9,714 bases of DNA from Clostridiales bacterium (GTDB taxonomy: Bacteria; Bacillota; Clostridia; Tissierellales; Sedimentibacteraceae), in NCBI GenBank assembly GCA_003497505.1, contig DNNV01000054.1, positions 7,927 to 17,640 on the forward strand, written 5' to 3'. Both the position numbers and the translations under genes were made by a program. Positions 1 to 7,567 of the stretch are shown here, piece after piece. The number at the start of each line of letters is the position of its first letter. Position 1 is the stretch's first letter. A model generated the notes under the pieces. That model was not told the origin of the DNA. It did not search any database and saw only the letters and a program-made list of their open reading frames with translations.

Positions 1-834
1 CCGAAGGTGGCCGCAATTATAATCACAGGTGTGGCCATTGCATTTTCATCAACTTTATTTCAGACGATTACAAATAGCCGAATTCTTACACCAAGTGTGT
101 TGGGGCTGGACTCTTTGTACCTTCTGGTTCAGACTCTGATAATATTCGCTTTCGGTTCTTCAGGTACAGTGGCAAGTAACAAGAATGCAAATTTTGCAGT
201 TTCGGTGTTACTTATGCTGATTTTTTCAAGTATGCTGTATAAAGCAATTTTCAGAAAAGAAAAAAACAATCTGATTACCCTGCTGCTTGTAGGAATGATT
301 TTCGGCACGCTGTTTCAGAGTCTTTCATCATTTATGCAGGTTGTCATCGATCCTAATGAATTTCTCCATATACAGGGGAAGATGTTTGCAAGCTTTAATA
401 GTGTAAATACAAAAATATTGGGAGTATCCTTCGTAATTGTATTGTTAATAGTTATTTACACTTATAGAAAATCAAATGTATTGGATGTTATTTCACTTGG
501 AAGAGAGCAATCTGTAAATTTAGGAATCAGTCATCACAAAATACTTACATCCATGTTTTTATCCGTTTCTTTGCTTATTTCAGTATCTACTGCACTGGTG
601 GGTCCCATAACCTTCTTAGGTTTAATTACAGCTAATGTATCAAGAGAAATGCTTAAAACATATAAGCATAAATATCTGCTGGCAGGATCAGCCTTAATAA
701 GCATCATTGCATTGGTCGGAGGTCAGCTTTTAGCTGAGAGGATATTAAATTTCAGCACTCCTATCAGTATTATCATAAATTTTATAGGTGGAATATATTT
801 CATCCAATTGCTATTAAAGGAGAATACCGTATGA
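1..834 (+). CDS. yclO: Ferric-siderophore ABC transporter permease, FecCD family (YclO/CeuC-like), 5'-truncated
   Basis: Integral-membrane half of an importer that moves ferric-siderophore from a surface binding protein into the cytoplasm. The reading frame is open from base 1, so the first codons lie outside the window. The GTG at 7 is an internal valine, not a start. About 277 residues are visible against roughly 315 in the family, so some 35-45 are missing. Visible signs are many hydrophobic segments, a conserved stretch FQTITNSRILTP at residues 20-31 of the fragment, a cytoplasmic loop LGREQSVNLGIS at 166-177, and VGPITFLGLITAN near 200-212, which corresponds to the segment of FecCD permeases that contacts the ATPase. 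The stop codon overlaps the next ATG (ATGA), so it is translationally coupled to the ATPase. A second permease (YclN/CeuB type) is expected just upstream, outside the window. The family call is firm; the exact siderophore is not visible. Confidence 0.93.
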   Translation, partial: PKVAAIIITGVAIAFSSTLFQTITNSRILTPSVLGLDSLYLLVQTLIIFAFGSSGTVASNKNANFAVSVLLMLIFSSMLYKAIFRKEKNNLITLLLVGMIFGTLFQSLSSFMQVVIDPNEFLHIQGKMFASFNSVNTKILGVSFVIVLLIVIYTYRKSNVLDVISLGREQSVNLGISHHKILTSMFLSVSLLISVSTALVGPITFLGLITANVSREMLKTYKHKYLLAGSALISIIALVGGQLLAERILNFSTPISIIINFIGGIYFIQLLLKENTV

Positions 835-1586
835 TAGAGATTAAAAATATAAGCAAGAGCTATGGGGAAAAGAATGTTGTCGATAATGTTTCCACTCTCA
901 TCAGAGAAGGAAAAATCACTGCTTTTATAGGGCCTAACGGTGCGGGAAAGAGCACTCTGCTTTCTGTAATCAGTCGCCTGATTCCGAAAAAATCAGGCGA
1001 GGTTATTATTGACGGAAGAAGGATGGAGGAATGGAAGGATTCAGAATTAGCTAAAAAAATTTCAATACTAAAGCAATCAAATAACATCAATATCCGGTTG
1101 ACTGTGGAGGATTTGGTGGCTTTTGGAAGGTTTCCGTACAGTCAGGGAAAATTAACGAAGGAGGATGAGAGAGTAATTGAAGATTCTATTAACTACCTGA
1201 AGCTTGGAGGTATGAAGGATAAATATCTCGATGAACTGAGCGGAGGGCAGCGGCAGAGGGCATACATAGCGATGATTTTGGCTCAGGACACGGATTACAT
1301 ACTGCTTGACGAGCCTTTGAACAACCTGGATATGAAGCATTCGGTCGAAATAATGAAAATACTGAGGCGTCTTGTGGACGAATTGGGAAAGACTATTGCG
1401 ATAGTTATACATGACATCAATTTTGCGTCCTGCTATTCAGATTTCATTGTGGCATTGAAAAACGGCAGAGTTGTGGAAGACGACGCTGCTGAAAAAATAA
1501 TCGAGAAGAGCGTTCTCGAAAAGTTATTTGATATGGATTTTGACATAACAAAAATAAACGATATGAAACTATGCGTCTATTATTAA
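831..1586 (+). CDS. yclP: Ferric-siderophore ABC transporter ATP-binding protein (YclP/CeuD-like)
   Basis: Cytoplasmic ATPase that powers the importer, complete at 251 residues, the usual length for this family. All nucleotide-binding motifs are present: aromatic A-loop Y11, Walker A GPNGAGKST at 34-42, Q-loop Q82, signature LSGGQ at 136-140 followed by RQRAYIA, Walker B ILLDEP at 157-162 with catalytic E161, D-loop NNLD at 164-167, and switch H194 in the HDIN motif. The start is ATG 831, which overlaps the permease stop by 4 nt and is preceded by AAAGGAG at 816-822. The binding-protein gene begins 16 nt after its stop, so the three genes form one transcript. Fur-type iron regulation would be expected for the operon, but its promoter lies outside the window. 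The C-terminal part after about 215 is short and typical of the FepC/FecE class, with no extra domain. Confidence 0.96.
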   Translation: MIEIKNISKSYGEKNVVDNVSTLIREGKITAFIGPNGAGKSTLLSVISRLIPKKSGEVIIDGRRMEEWKDSELAKKISILKQSNNINIRLTVEDLVAFGRFPYSQGKLTKEDERVIEDSINYLKLGGMKDKYLDELSGGQRQRAYIAMILAQDTDYILLDEPLNNLDMKHSVEIMKILRRLVDELGKTIAIVIHDINFASCYSDFIVALKNGRVVEDDAAEKIIEKSVLEKLFDMDFDITKINDMKLCVYY

Positions 1587-1592
1587 AAAAAT

Positions 1593-1597
1593 GGAGG
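1593..1597 (+). promoter_or_regulatory. Ribosome binding site deciding the start of the binding-protein gene
   Basis: GGAGG lies 5 nt before ATG 1603. An in-frame ATG at 1591 overlaps this Shine-Dalgarno sequence and has only an A-run in front of it, so translation almost certainly begins at 1603. The shorter product also starts MKLKKIG, a proper lipoprotein signal peptide with a charged N-region. Confidence 0.85.
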
Positions 1598-1602
1598 AAG
1601 TT

Positions 1603-2595
1603 ATGAAATTAAAGAAAATAGGATTGTTATTATCAGTGGTGGCTATAGCACTTGCGGCTGCAGCATGCAGCAATAATACGGGAGGAGACGCAGGAACAAG
1701 CGCACCTCCTCAGAACAACACACAGGAAGAAACACAAAAACCAGAGGAAATAAAAACAGTTACTATAAAGCATGAGCTTGATGAGACAACATTAAACGTA
1801 GGACCTGAAAAGGTAATGGTCTTTGACTACGGCGTATTGGATGCCCTTGATGCACTAGAAGTTGATGTGATTGGACTGCCGAAGTCAAACATCCCCGAAT
1901 ATCTGAATAAATATAGCGATGAAAAATATGCTGATGTGGGAACATTGTTTGAGCCTAATTTTGAGAAAATATTTGAAATGAAGCCGGACTTAATTATTAT
2001 ATCCGCAAGGCAGAAGGACTTATACGAAGAATTTAAGGCTATTGCACCTACCGTATATATTCCACTCATGGGAAATGATTATATGAATTCCTTCAAGAGC
2101 AATATGTCAATATTGGCGCAGACCTTCGGTATTGAAGACAAGGTTAATCAAAAAGTTTCCGAAATAGAAACAGCGATAAAGGACTTAAACGGTAAGGTTA
2201 CTGCAAGCGGAAAAAATGCGCTTTTCATTATGGCAAATGAGGGGAATCTGAGTGCTTACGGGCAGGATTCACGCTTTGGAATGCTGTATGATGACTTTGG
2301 CTTTATTCCTGTAGATGAAAATATTGATGCAAGCACTCACGGAAACAAGATATCCTTTGAATATATTGTTGAAAAGAATCCTGATTACATATTTGTACTT
2401 GACAGAGGTGCAGTTGCAAAAACTAGTGATAATATGTCTGCCGAGAAGCTTCTGGATAATGATTTGATGAAGACAACCTCAGCATATCAGAACGGAAATA
2501 TAACATATGTTGACCCTCACGTATGGTATGTTGCAACAGGGGGAATTAACGGAACACTTACAATGGTTAACGAGGTTGAAGGAAGCATAAAATAA
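1603..2595 (+). CDS. yclQ: Ferric-siderophore-binding lipoprotein (YclQ/CeuE-like, TroA/FhuD superfamily)
   Basis: Surface-anchored binding protein that captures a ferric-siderophore and hands it to the permease; 330 residues from ATG 1603. Residues 1-21 are a lipoprotein signal peptide (KLKK, hydrophobic core, AAAA) ending before lipidation Cys22; the lipobox is atypical, with Ala rather than Leu at -3. A Thr/Gln/Glu/Pro-rich linker (about 23-50) tethers the folded domain. The mature protein has the two-lobe helical-backbone form: N-lobe about 55-175 (VMVFDYGVLDALDAL; KPDLIIIS), C-lobe about 200-330. The pattern SRFGMLYDDFG ... DASTHGNKISFEYI ... NPDYIFVLDRG ... DPHVWYVATGG closely follows CeuE and YclQ. 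His246 (in THG) and Tyr309 (in VWY) sit where CeuE places its iron-coordinating His and Tyr. YclQ binds petrobactin and CeuE catecholates; the ligand here is inferred only to be catecholate-like. It is the last gene of the operon and is followed by a terminator. Confidence 0.94.
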   Translation: MKLKKIGLLLSVVAIALAAAACSNNTGGDAGTSAPPQNNTQEETQKPEEIKTVTIKHELDETTLNVGPEKVMVFDYGVLDALDALEVDVIGLPKSNIPEYLNKYSDEKYADVGTLFEPNFEKIFEMKPDLIIISARQKDLYEEFKAIAPTVYIPLMGNDYMNSFKSNMSILAQTFGIEDKVNQKVSEIETAIKDLNGKVTASGKNALFIMANEGNLSAYGQDSRFGMLYDDFGFIPVDENIDASTHGNKISFEYIVEKNPDYIFVLDRGAVAKTSDNMSAEKLLDNDLMKTTSAYQNGNITYVDPHVWYVATGGINGTLTMVNEVEGSIK

Positions 2596-2601
2596 TATAA
2601 T

Positions 2602-2640
2602 AAAAGAGTTTAGATTTTCAGAAAATCTAAACTCTTTTTT
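2602..2640. terminator. Bidirectional intrinsic terminator between convergent genes
   Basis: A perfect 17-bp inverted repeat (left arm 2602-2618, right arm 2622-2638) with a 3-nt loop (CAG) is followed on the + strand by a run of T to 2640. The left arm begins with four A, which gives TTTT on the - strand. It lies 7 nt after the binding-protein stop and 15 nt past the stop of the minus-strand PBP gene, so it can end both transcripts. Confidence 0.92.
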
Positions 2641-2654
2641 CATATCATGATTAT

Positions 2655-5600
2655 TTAATTTTCTATGGATTCTATTATTGAATCAAGGGCTGAGCCATTT
2701 CCGTTGCTGCCGTTGTTTCCATTATTTCCATTATTTCCATTGTTTCCGTTATTTCCGTTGTTTCCACTATTACCGTTATGTGAGTCGGTGCCGTCAATTT
2801 CCCCATCTGTATTGTCAGTATTATTTCCGTCTGGATTTTCACCGTCTCCGTCACCGCCAGGATTCTGCTCTCCGTTGAGCCATTGCTCATAATGCCACCT
2901 TGTATGGTATGTGCATGTCTTCGTCGGTACCTGATACTGGTAGTCGGCTGTGATTATACCGCCGAAAGCCAGATCAACAACAGGGATGCCGAGGACTGAG
3001 GCTATCTGTCCATTTTCATCAAATACTACCTGGCCTACGTATATTTGTTTCAGTTCTTCCAATGAGAATATTACTCTGTCTTCCTGAACCTGCTGATAAA
3101 GTTTTTTAGCTTCATCGTTGGATGTCTTAATTTCAGGGTCATACAGGGGTTCTCTCATTACAAATACTCTTTCTTCAATGAGGTTGCCCGGACAGTACTG
3201 AGATACTTTCATGTTGGAAGCCGTACATACCTCAACTTTTACATGAACATCGCATATTTCTGTAGGCTGAGTTCCGGGAACAAAATATTCTGTTATAACC
3301 TGACTTCCTCTCTGATCATGGGAGCAAAGCTCACCGGGAAGCTTTCCTGACTGGCTGCACACCTGTACAGGTATCAGGTTGGGATTACGCTCAATTTTTG
3401 CTGCGGGGAGGCCCTGGTGTACAGGTGTCATTATTGCTTTCCAAAGCCTTGCTGTAGCACCGCTGTCTCCTGAAAGCTTCATCTGAACATTATCGTTTCC
3501 TACCCATATGCCACCAACGTAGTATGGTGAGAAGCCCATATACCAGAAATCTCCGTTTGCCTGAGTTGTTCCTGTTTTCCCGGCTACCTCGATTCCTAAT
3601 TCAGCCGGAAGCTTTGCATGGTATGACAGTCCCGGGTTAACGGTAGTTCTCAAGATATCCTTCATGAGTGATGCAACTTCAGGGCTTACAACAACGTGTG
3701 TCTCAGGTGTTTTTTCAAGTATTGTTTCGCCTCTGCTGTTTACAACTTTTGTATATGCAATTGGCTCAATGTATACACCGTCGTTTGCTATTGCACCATA
3801 TGCTGCGGTCATAGCCAGTGGAGTAAAGCCCTTTGTCAGCCCTCCCAATGCCAAGGATGCCAGATTCACATCATTGTATGCCGCGTTTTCTGCAGGTGAA
3901 ACGAATGTATCCTTTTCGGGATTGTTTACATTTATTAAACCAAGTTTTGCAAGTGTGTTCATGGCAGCATCTGTTCCGACCTTTTCCAGCATGGATACTG
4001 CGTTTGTATTGATTGACTGCTCTATAGATTTACGCAGAGTCTGGATTCCCCAGTATTTTACGTCCCTGTGCTCATACCAGTTTTTAGGCCATCTGTCGCC
4101 GTTTTCATTGTACCTTGGCAGGTCATCCAGCGGATATGCCGCAGAGTATCCCATGTCAAGTGCCGTAAGGTATACAGACAGAGGCTTTATAGTTGAACCC
4201 GGCTGCCTTGTTGCACTTGCAGCACGGTTGAATGTCTTGCTTCCCTCTATATTTCTGCCGCCGATTATTCCCTTTATTTTCCCAGTTCTGTAATCCATTA
4301 TTACGGATGCAGACTGAGGCTGGACTATTCCTTTTTCCTGGAAGAAGAAATATCCTTCAGGAATCCTCAGAATACCGTCACTTCCGAGCACGAACATTTC
4401 AGGATTCTTTTCGACATAGCTCCTTGGAATCCTGAAGGTTCCTTTAGTTCCCTTCTGTGCCATAACTTCATAGTTGTTACCTATATTCAGTGCACCTATG
4501 CTGTGTGAAACGAAGTTCAGTTTGTCATCGACAGTATATGCATCCACAACATCTATTGTAGAGGAATATATATCGAACTTTTTAGAGTTTATAACCAGAT
4601 TTTTATTTTCATCAAAACTGAACTCATCAGCATTCAAATAAATGCCGTTATCTTTATCCATTATGTTATCTTTTGCATAGTATATGAGCTGGCCGTTTTC
4701 ATTTAAAATATTTAATGCGGAGTCAAGAGTTCCTGTACCCTGTCCACCTGACCATTTGAAGTATCTCCAATCCTGTGCAATAGGCTTGTCGCCCGTAGGT
4801 TCGGCTCCGAGGAACAGAGCTGCGAAATTTGCATAGGAATCTTCAAGTGTTTTCTGTATGTTTACATCTATGGTCGATGTTATGGTTAAGCCGCCCTTAT
4901 AGAGGTAATTTTCAGCCTCTTCATAAGTAAGACCTTGTGCCTTCATTAAATCTTCAATAACCTTTTCTTTAACGTAATCCATAGGAGCAGAGGAGATACC
5001 CTCAATCTTTGTTTGCCCGGGATTCAACGCAACATGCATATCCTCGGCCATAGCCTCATCATATTCATCTTGAGTTATAAAGCCCAGCTCCAGCATCCTG
5101 CTAAGAATAACATGCTGTCTTTCAATTGCCTTTTCATTGTACACGCAGGCATATTGAACAGAACCTATATATATATATCCCACAATATTTTCTTCGGGTA
5201 TATCAGCTATATCACCCAGGTTATATCTGTTGAATGGAGCGTAGTACACGGTACTTTTTGCTGCCCCTGCAAGCAGTGCACTTTCCGCCAGGGTGAGTTC
5301 ACCCGTTTCTTTTGAAAAGTATGCATATGCTGCGGCTTCAACTCCGTAGGAGCTTTGGCCCAACGGAATGGTATTGAGGTAATTTTCGAGAATCTGATCT
5401 TTGGAAAGCTTTCTTTCAACCTGTATAGAAAGATAGATTTCCTTTATCTTACGTTCCCAGGATTTTTCATTGGTGAGATATATATTTTTCACCAGCTGCT
5501 GTGTTATTGTGCTGGCACCCTGAGCAGTGGGATCACCAACCTTCACGTTGTGAACCAGAGAACCCATAATACGGCGTATATCTATACCGAAATGGGATTC

Positions 5601-5975
5601 AAAACGGTGGTCCTCAATAGCTATAAACGCATTTTGTACATTTTTAGGAATGCTGCTCAACTTTATAATTTCCCTGTTTTCATTAGGGTCATGAATCTGC
5701 TCAATAAAGTTTCCTGCTTCATCAACTATCACCGAGCTTTCTGAAAGTGTATTTTGTAAATTTGCAGGATCTATTTCAGGTGCACTTTTTACAATTCCAA
5801 TAACCATGCCGGCAAGTGAGCCGCCCACGATTATTATAGCGGCAAAAGCAACGAGAAGTGTTATTTTAAGCGCAATGATAATTTTTTTCTTTCTTCTTCT
5901 CTTTTTCTTTGACGGCTTTTTTACCTCGTCTTTGCTTTCGACTATTTCAATATCTTTCTTATTTTCTTTTGACAT
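2655..5975 (-). CDS. ponA: Class A penicillin-binding protein 1A (glycosyltransferase GT51 plus transpeptidase)
   Basis: Bifunctional peptidoglycan synthase that polymerises glycan strands from lipid II and cross-links stem peptides outside the membrane. At 1106 residues it is long for the family (B. subtilis PonA is about 914). Order: basic cytoplasmic N-terminus with a KKKRRRKKK cluster, single membrane anchor about 32-62, GT51 domain about 90-300, long linker/OB-like insert about 370-545, transpeptidase about 550-850, Cys-containing C-terminal region 870-1030, Asn/Gly repeat tail 1038-1095. GT51 motifs: EDHRFESHFG at 121-130 (catalytic E121), GASTITQQLVKN 153-164, RKIKE 175-179, KDQILENYLN 192-201. 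Transpeptidase motifs: STIK 594-597 (nucleophile S594), SIN 654-656, KTGT 800-803. All catalytic residues are present. The start ATG at 5975-5973 is preceded by GCGGAGG (5987-5981) with 5-nt spacing. It is a single-gene transcript, convergent with the siderophore operon and divergent from hflX. The symbol is by family and not certain among paralogues. Confidence 0.95.
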   Translation of the reverse strand: MSKENKKDIEIVESKDEVKKPSKKKRRRKKKIIIALKITLLVAFAAIIIVGGSLAGMVIGIVKSAPEIDPANLQNTLSESSVIVDEAGNFIEQIHDPNENREIIKLSSIPKNVQNAFIAIEDHRFESHFGIDIRRIMGSLVHNVKVGDPTAQGASTITQQLVKNIYLTNEKSWERKIKEIYLSIQVERKLSKDQILENYLNTIPLGQSSYGVEAAAYAYFSKETGELTLAESALLAGAAKSTVYYAPFNRYNLGDIADIPEENIVGYIYIGSVQYACVYNEKAIERQHVILSRMLELGFITQDEYDEAMAEDMHVALNPGQTKIEGISSAPMDYVKEKVIEDLMKAQGLTYEEAENYLYKGGLTITSTIDVNIQKTLEDSYANFAALFLGAEPTGDKPIAQDWRYFKWSGGQGTGTLDSALNILNENGQLIYYAKDNIMDKDNGIYLNADEFSFDENKNLVINSKKFDIYSSTIDVVDAYTVDDKLNFVSHSIGALNIGNNYEVMAQKGTKGTFRIPRSYVEKNPEMFVLGSDGILRIPEGYFFFQEKGIVQPQSASVIMDYRTGKIKGIIGGRNIEGSKTFNRAASATRQPGSTIKPLSVYLTALDMGYSAAYPLDDLPRYNENGDRWPKNWYEHRDVKYWGIQTLRKSIEQSINTNAVSMLEKVGTDAAMNTLAKLGLINVNNPEKDTFVSPAENAAYNDVNLASLALGGLTKGFTPLAMTAAYGAIANDGVYIEPIAYTKVVNSRGETILEKTPETHVVVSPEVASLMKDILRTTVNPGLSYHAKLPAELGIEVAGKTGTTQANGDFWYMGFSPYYVGGIWVGNDNVQMKLSGDSGATARLWKAIMTPVHQGLPAAKIERNPNLIPVQVCSQSGKLPGELCSHDQRGSQVITEYFVPGTQPTEICDVHVKVEVCTASNMKVSQYCPGNLIEERVFVMREPLYDPEIKTSNDEAKKLYQQVQEDRVIFSLEELKQIYVGQVVFDENGQIASVLGIPVVDLAFGGIITADYQYQVPTKTCTYHTRWHYEQWLNGEQNPGGDGDGENPDGNNTDNTDGEIDGTDSHNGNSGNNGNNGNNGNNGNNGNNGSNGNGSALDSIIESIEN
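2698..2781 (-). repeat. 9-bp tandem repeat encoding the Asn-Asn-Gly tail of the PBP
   Basis: About nine consecutive 9-nt units starting at 2701, 2710, 2719 and so on to 2773. On the + strand each begins CCA or CCG, with consensus CCRTTRTTT. Units at 2719 and 2728 are identical and others differ mainly at third codon positions. On the coding (-) strand they give repeated Asn-Gly-Asn triplets near residues 1067-1095. Because the unit is a multiple of three, copy-number change would lengthen or shorten the tail without a frameshift. Confidence 0.9.
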
Positions 5976-6048
5976 ATTAACCTCCGCTAATTGAACTTCA
6001 AGCTAATTACAAACAATTTAGCATTGTCAAAGATTTAAGTTCCATAAC

Positions 6049-6077
6049 ATTATATAATAGAAACGGCGTAAAATCAA
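6049..6077 (-). promoter_or_regulatory. Predicted sigma-A promoter of the PBP gene
   Basis: Read on the - strand: -35 TTGATT (6077-6072), 17-nt spacer, and a perfect -10 TATAAT (6054-6049). Transcription would begin near 6042, leaving about 66 nt before the ATG. A palindrome ATCAA-TAG-TTGAT (6073-6085) overlaps the -35 box. A second, weaker candidate is TTGACA at 6030-6025 with TAATTA at 6009-6004, but its spacer is only 15 nt. Confidence 0.7.
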
Positions 6078-6231
6078 TAGTTGATATATATTGATAGTAT
6101 GACCGGAATTGCAGCTGATTAATATTAATGTGAAATACTTATTAAAAAATATGTTAAATGCAACTGTTGGAAGCGTTTTGACAATGAATGCAAATAAGTA
6201 ATGAAAATATTAAATTAATGCATAATATATA

Positions 6232-6260
6232 TATACATATACCCAATAAAATGATAAAAT
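6232..6260 (+). promoter_or_regulatory. Predicted extended -10 promoter of hflX
   Basis: -35-like TATACA (6232-6237), 17-nt spacer, then TG-a-TAAAAT (6252-6260), an extended -10 element. Transcription would begin near 6267, giving a leader of about 26 nt that contains GCGGAGG (6282-6288) 4 nt before ATG 6293. Confidence 0.65.
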
Positions 6261-6292
6261 ACAGAGGATAAATTTCAAATTGCGGAGGATAC

Positions 6293-7567
6293 ATGGAGAA
6301 TAAAGAAAGATGCCTGTTGGTGGCTATTCAGCTGCCAAACGAGGATGAATACGACATAGAGGAGCTTGGGCTGCTTGTTGAGGCGGCTGACGGCATTGTA
6401 ATTTCAAGTATCACCCAGAACAGACAGGGAATTGACAGCAGATTTTATGCAGGGCAGGGCAAAATTGAAGAAATTGCTGCGTATGTTAAGGAGCTTGAAA
6501 TAGATACAGTGGTGTTTAATGATGAGCTCAGCGGCTCTCAGATAAGAAATATAGAAGAGGCTGTTGATGCAAAGGTAATAGACAGAACAAACCTCATACT
6601 GGATATATTTGCGAAAAGAGCGCTGACAAAGGAAGGTCAGCTGCAGGTTGAGCTTGCACAGCTGAAATACAGCCTGCCAAGGCTCGTAGGACTGAATAAA
6701 AACCTGTCAAGGCTGGGTGGTGGAATAGGAACAAGAGGTCCCGGAGAGCAGAAATTGGAGCTTGACAGAAGACGTATCAAGGAAAAAATAAGCGATATCC
6801 AAAATGAGCTTAGTGAGCTTGAAAAGGTAAGAGAAACAAAGAGAAAAAAAAGAATGAAGGACCAGGTGCCTGTAATATCTATAGTTGGATATACAAATGC
6901 CGGTAAGTCCACACTTTTGAATGCATTGGTAGAAATCGAGTACAGTGAGGAGGAAGCTGAGAACAAAAAAGTGTTTGCACAGGATATGCTTTTTGCAACC
7001 CTCGATACTGAACTGAGAAGAGTGAGGCTGCCGGGCGGCAGAAGAGTTGTATTTTCAGACACGGTCGGATTTATTAAAAAGCTTCCTACACAAATTGTTG
7101 AAGCGTTCAAGGGAACGCTGGAAGAAATAAAATATGCCGATCTAATAATACATCTAATCGATATAAACGATGAGAATCTTCAGCTTCACAAGGAAACAAC
7201 AGCTAAGCTGGTGGAAAAAATAGTAGACAAGGATATTCCTGTTTTAACAGTCTATAATAAAATAGACAAAATCATAAATGACAAGGTAACAACTGTTTCA
7301 ACAAATGATATTATTTATATCTCGGCAAAAAATAAATTTAACATGGACCTGCTTTTGAATACTGTTGACGTGAAAATCAACGGTGAAAAGCACAAATATT
7401 CACTTAAGATACCTAACAAGGACATAAAGGAATACTACTGGCTGTACGAGAACAGGCATACGGAAAGTGTTGAATTTGATGGTGAGGGTGCAAATCTTAA
7501 CACCGTGCTCTACGATAATGAAAAAGAGCAGTATAAAAAATATATAACAGGTGAAGTTAATGGCTAA
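6293..7567 (+). CDS. hflX: Ribosome-associated GTPase HflX
   Basis: TRAFAC-class GTPase that binds the 50S subunit and, in characterised homologues, splits stalled or stress-inactivated 70S ribosomes. It is 424 residues, matching the usual length (E. coli HflX 426). N-terminal HflX domain about 5-110 (includes DSRFYAGQGKIEEI at 48-61), linker with the conserved glycine-rich SRLGGGIGTRGPGEQKLE (139-156), a basic coiled coil about 158-190, then the G domain from 193. Nucleotide motifs: G1 GYTNAGKST 199-207, G2-type switch FATLDTE 234-240, G3 DTVGF 256-260, G4 NKID 322-325, G5 SAK 344-346. The C-terminal region about 370-424 is small. Start ATG 6293 has GCGGAGG 4 nt upstream. The end overlaps the next gene by 8 nt, so the two are co-translated. 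Nothing is truncated or missing. Confidence 0.97.
   Translation: MENKERCLLVAIQLPNEDEYDIEELGLLVEAADGIVISSITQNRQGIDSRFYAGQGKIEEIAAYVKELEIDTVVFNDELSGSQIRNIEEAVDAKVIDRTNLILDIFAKRALTKEGQLQVELAQLKYSLPRLVGLNKNLSRLGGGIGTRGPGEQKLELDRRRIKEKISDIQNELSELEKVRETKRKKRMKDQVPVISIVGYTNAGKSTLLNALVEIEYSEEEAENKKVFAQDMLFATLDTELRRVRLPGGRRVVFSDTVGFIKKLPTQIVEAFKGTLEEIKYADLIIHLIDINDENLQLHKETTAKLVEKIVDKDIPVLTVYNKIDKIINDKVTTVSTNDIIYISAKNKFNMDLLLNTVDVKINGEKHKYSLKIPNKDIKEYYWLYENRHTESVEFDGEGANLNTVLYDNEKEQYKKYITGEVNG
7549..7554 (+). promoter_or_regulatory. Ribosome binding site for yigZ inside the end of hflX
   Basis: AGGTGA lies 5 nt before ATG 7560. It overlaps the alternative GTG at 7551 and therefore favours ATG 7560 as the start. 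The gene overlap implies translational coupling with hflX. Confidence 0.65.

Larger units (their letters stand above)
5976..6292. other. AT-rich divergent intergenic region between PBP and hflX
   Basis: This 317-nt gap holds the two start-proximal ribosome binding sites, a minus-strand promoter for the PBP gene and a plus-strand promoter for hflX. It also holds small palindromes (6073-6085, 6073-6095) and an alternating AT tract at 6222-6240. No open reading frame with a ribosome binding site and no recognisable riboswitch or RNA gene was found. The stretch 6100-6230 shows nothing assignable apart from an isolated TTGACA at 6178-6183. Confidence 0.7.

Noticed and set aside
7..834. GTG at 7 as the start of the permease
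   Set aside because: The frame is open to base 1, there is no ribosome binding site before it, and the protein would lack its N-terminal membrane segments; it is an internal codon of a truncated gene.
1591..1602. ATG 1591 as the start of the binding-protein gene
   Set aside because: This ATG overlaps the GGAGG that serves ATG 1603 and would add MEEV in front of a normal lipoprotein signal peptide.
2698..2781. CRISPR-like array
   Set aside because: Units are 9 bp, contiguous and in frame with a coding tail; there are no spacers.
2665..2892. Plus-strand frame encoding repeated Phe-Pro-Leu
   Set aside because: This is the complement of the Asn/Gly tail repeat of the PBP; no independent start signal.
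3664..4293. 209-codon plus-strand open frame inside the PBP gene
   Set aside because: It is antisense to a fully motif-supported PBP, has no ribosome binding site, and its composition mirrors the opposite strand.
6178..6183. TTGACA as a -35 box for hflX
   Set aside because: No acceptable -10 occurs 16-18 nt downstream; the TATACA/TGaTAAAAT pair closer to the gene is better.
6222..6240. Alternating AT tract as a meaningful repeat
   Set aside because: A short simple-sequence tract is expected in AT-rich intergenic DNA; it is not evidence of function.
7551..7559. GTG 7551 as the start of yigZ
   Set aside because: It lies within the AGGTGA ribosome binding site; ATG 7560 is better placed and agrees with the usual N-terminus.
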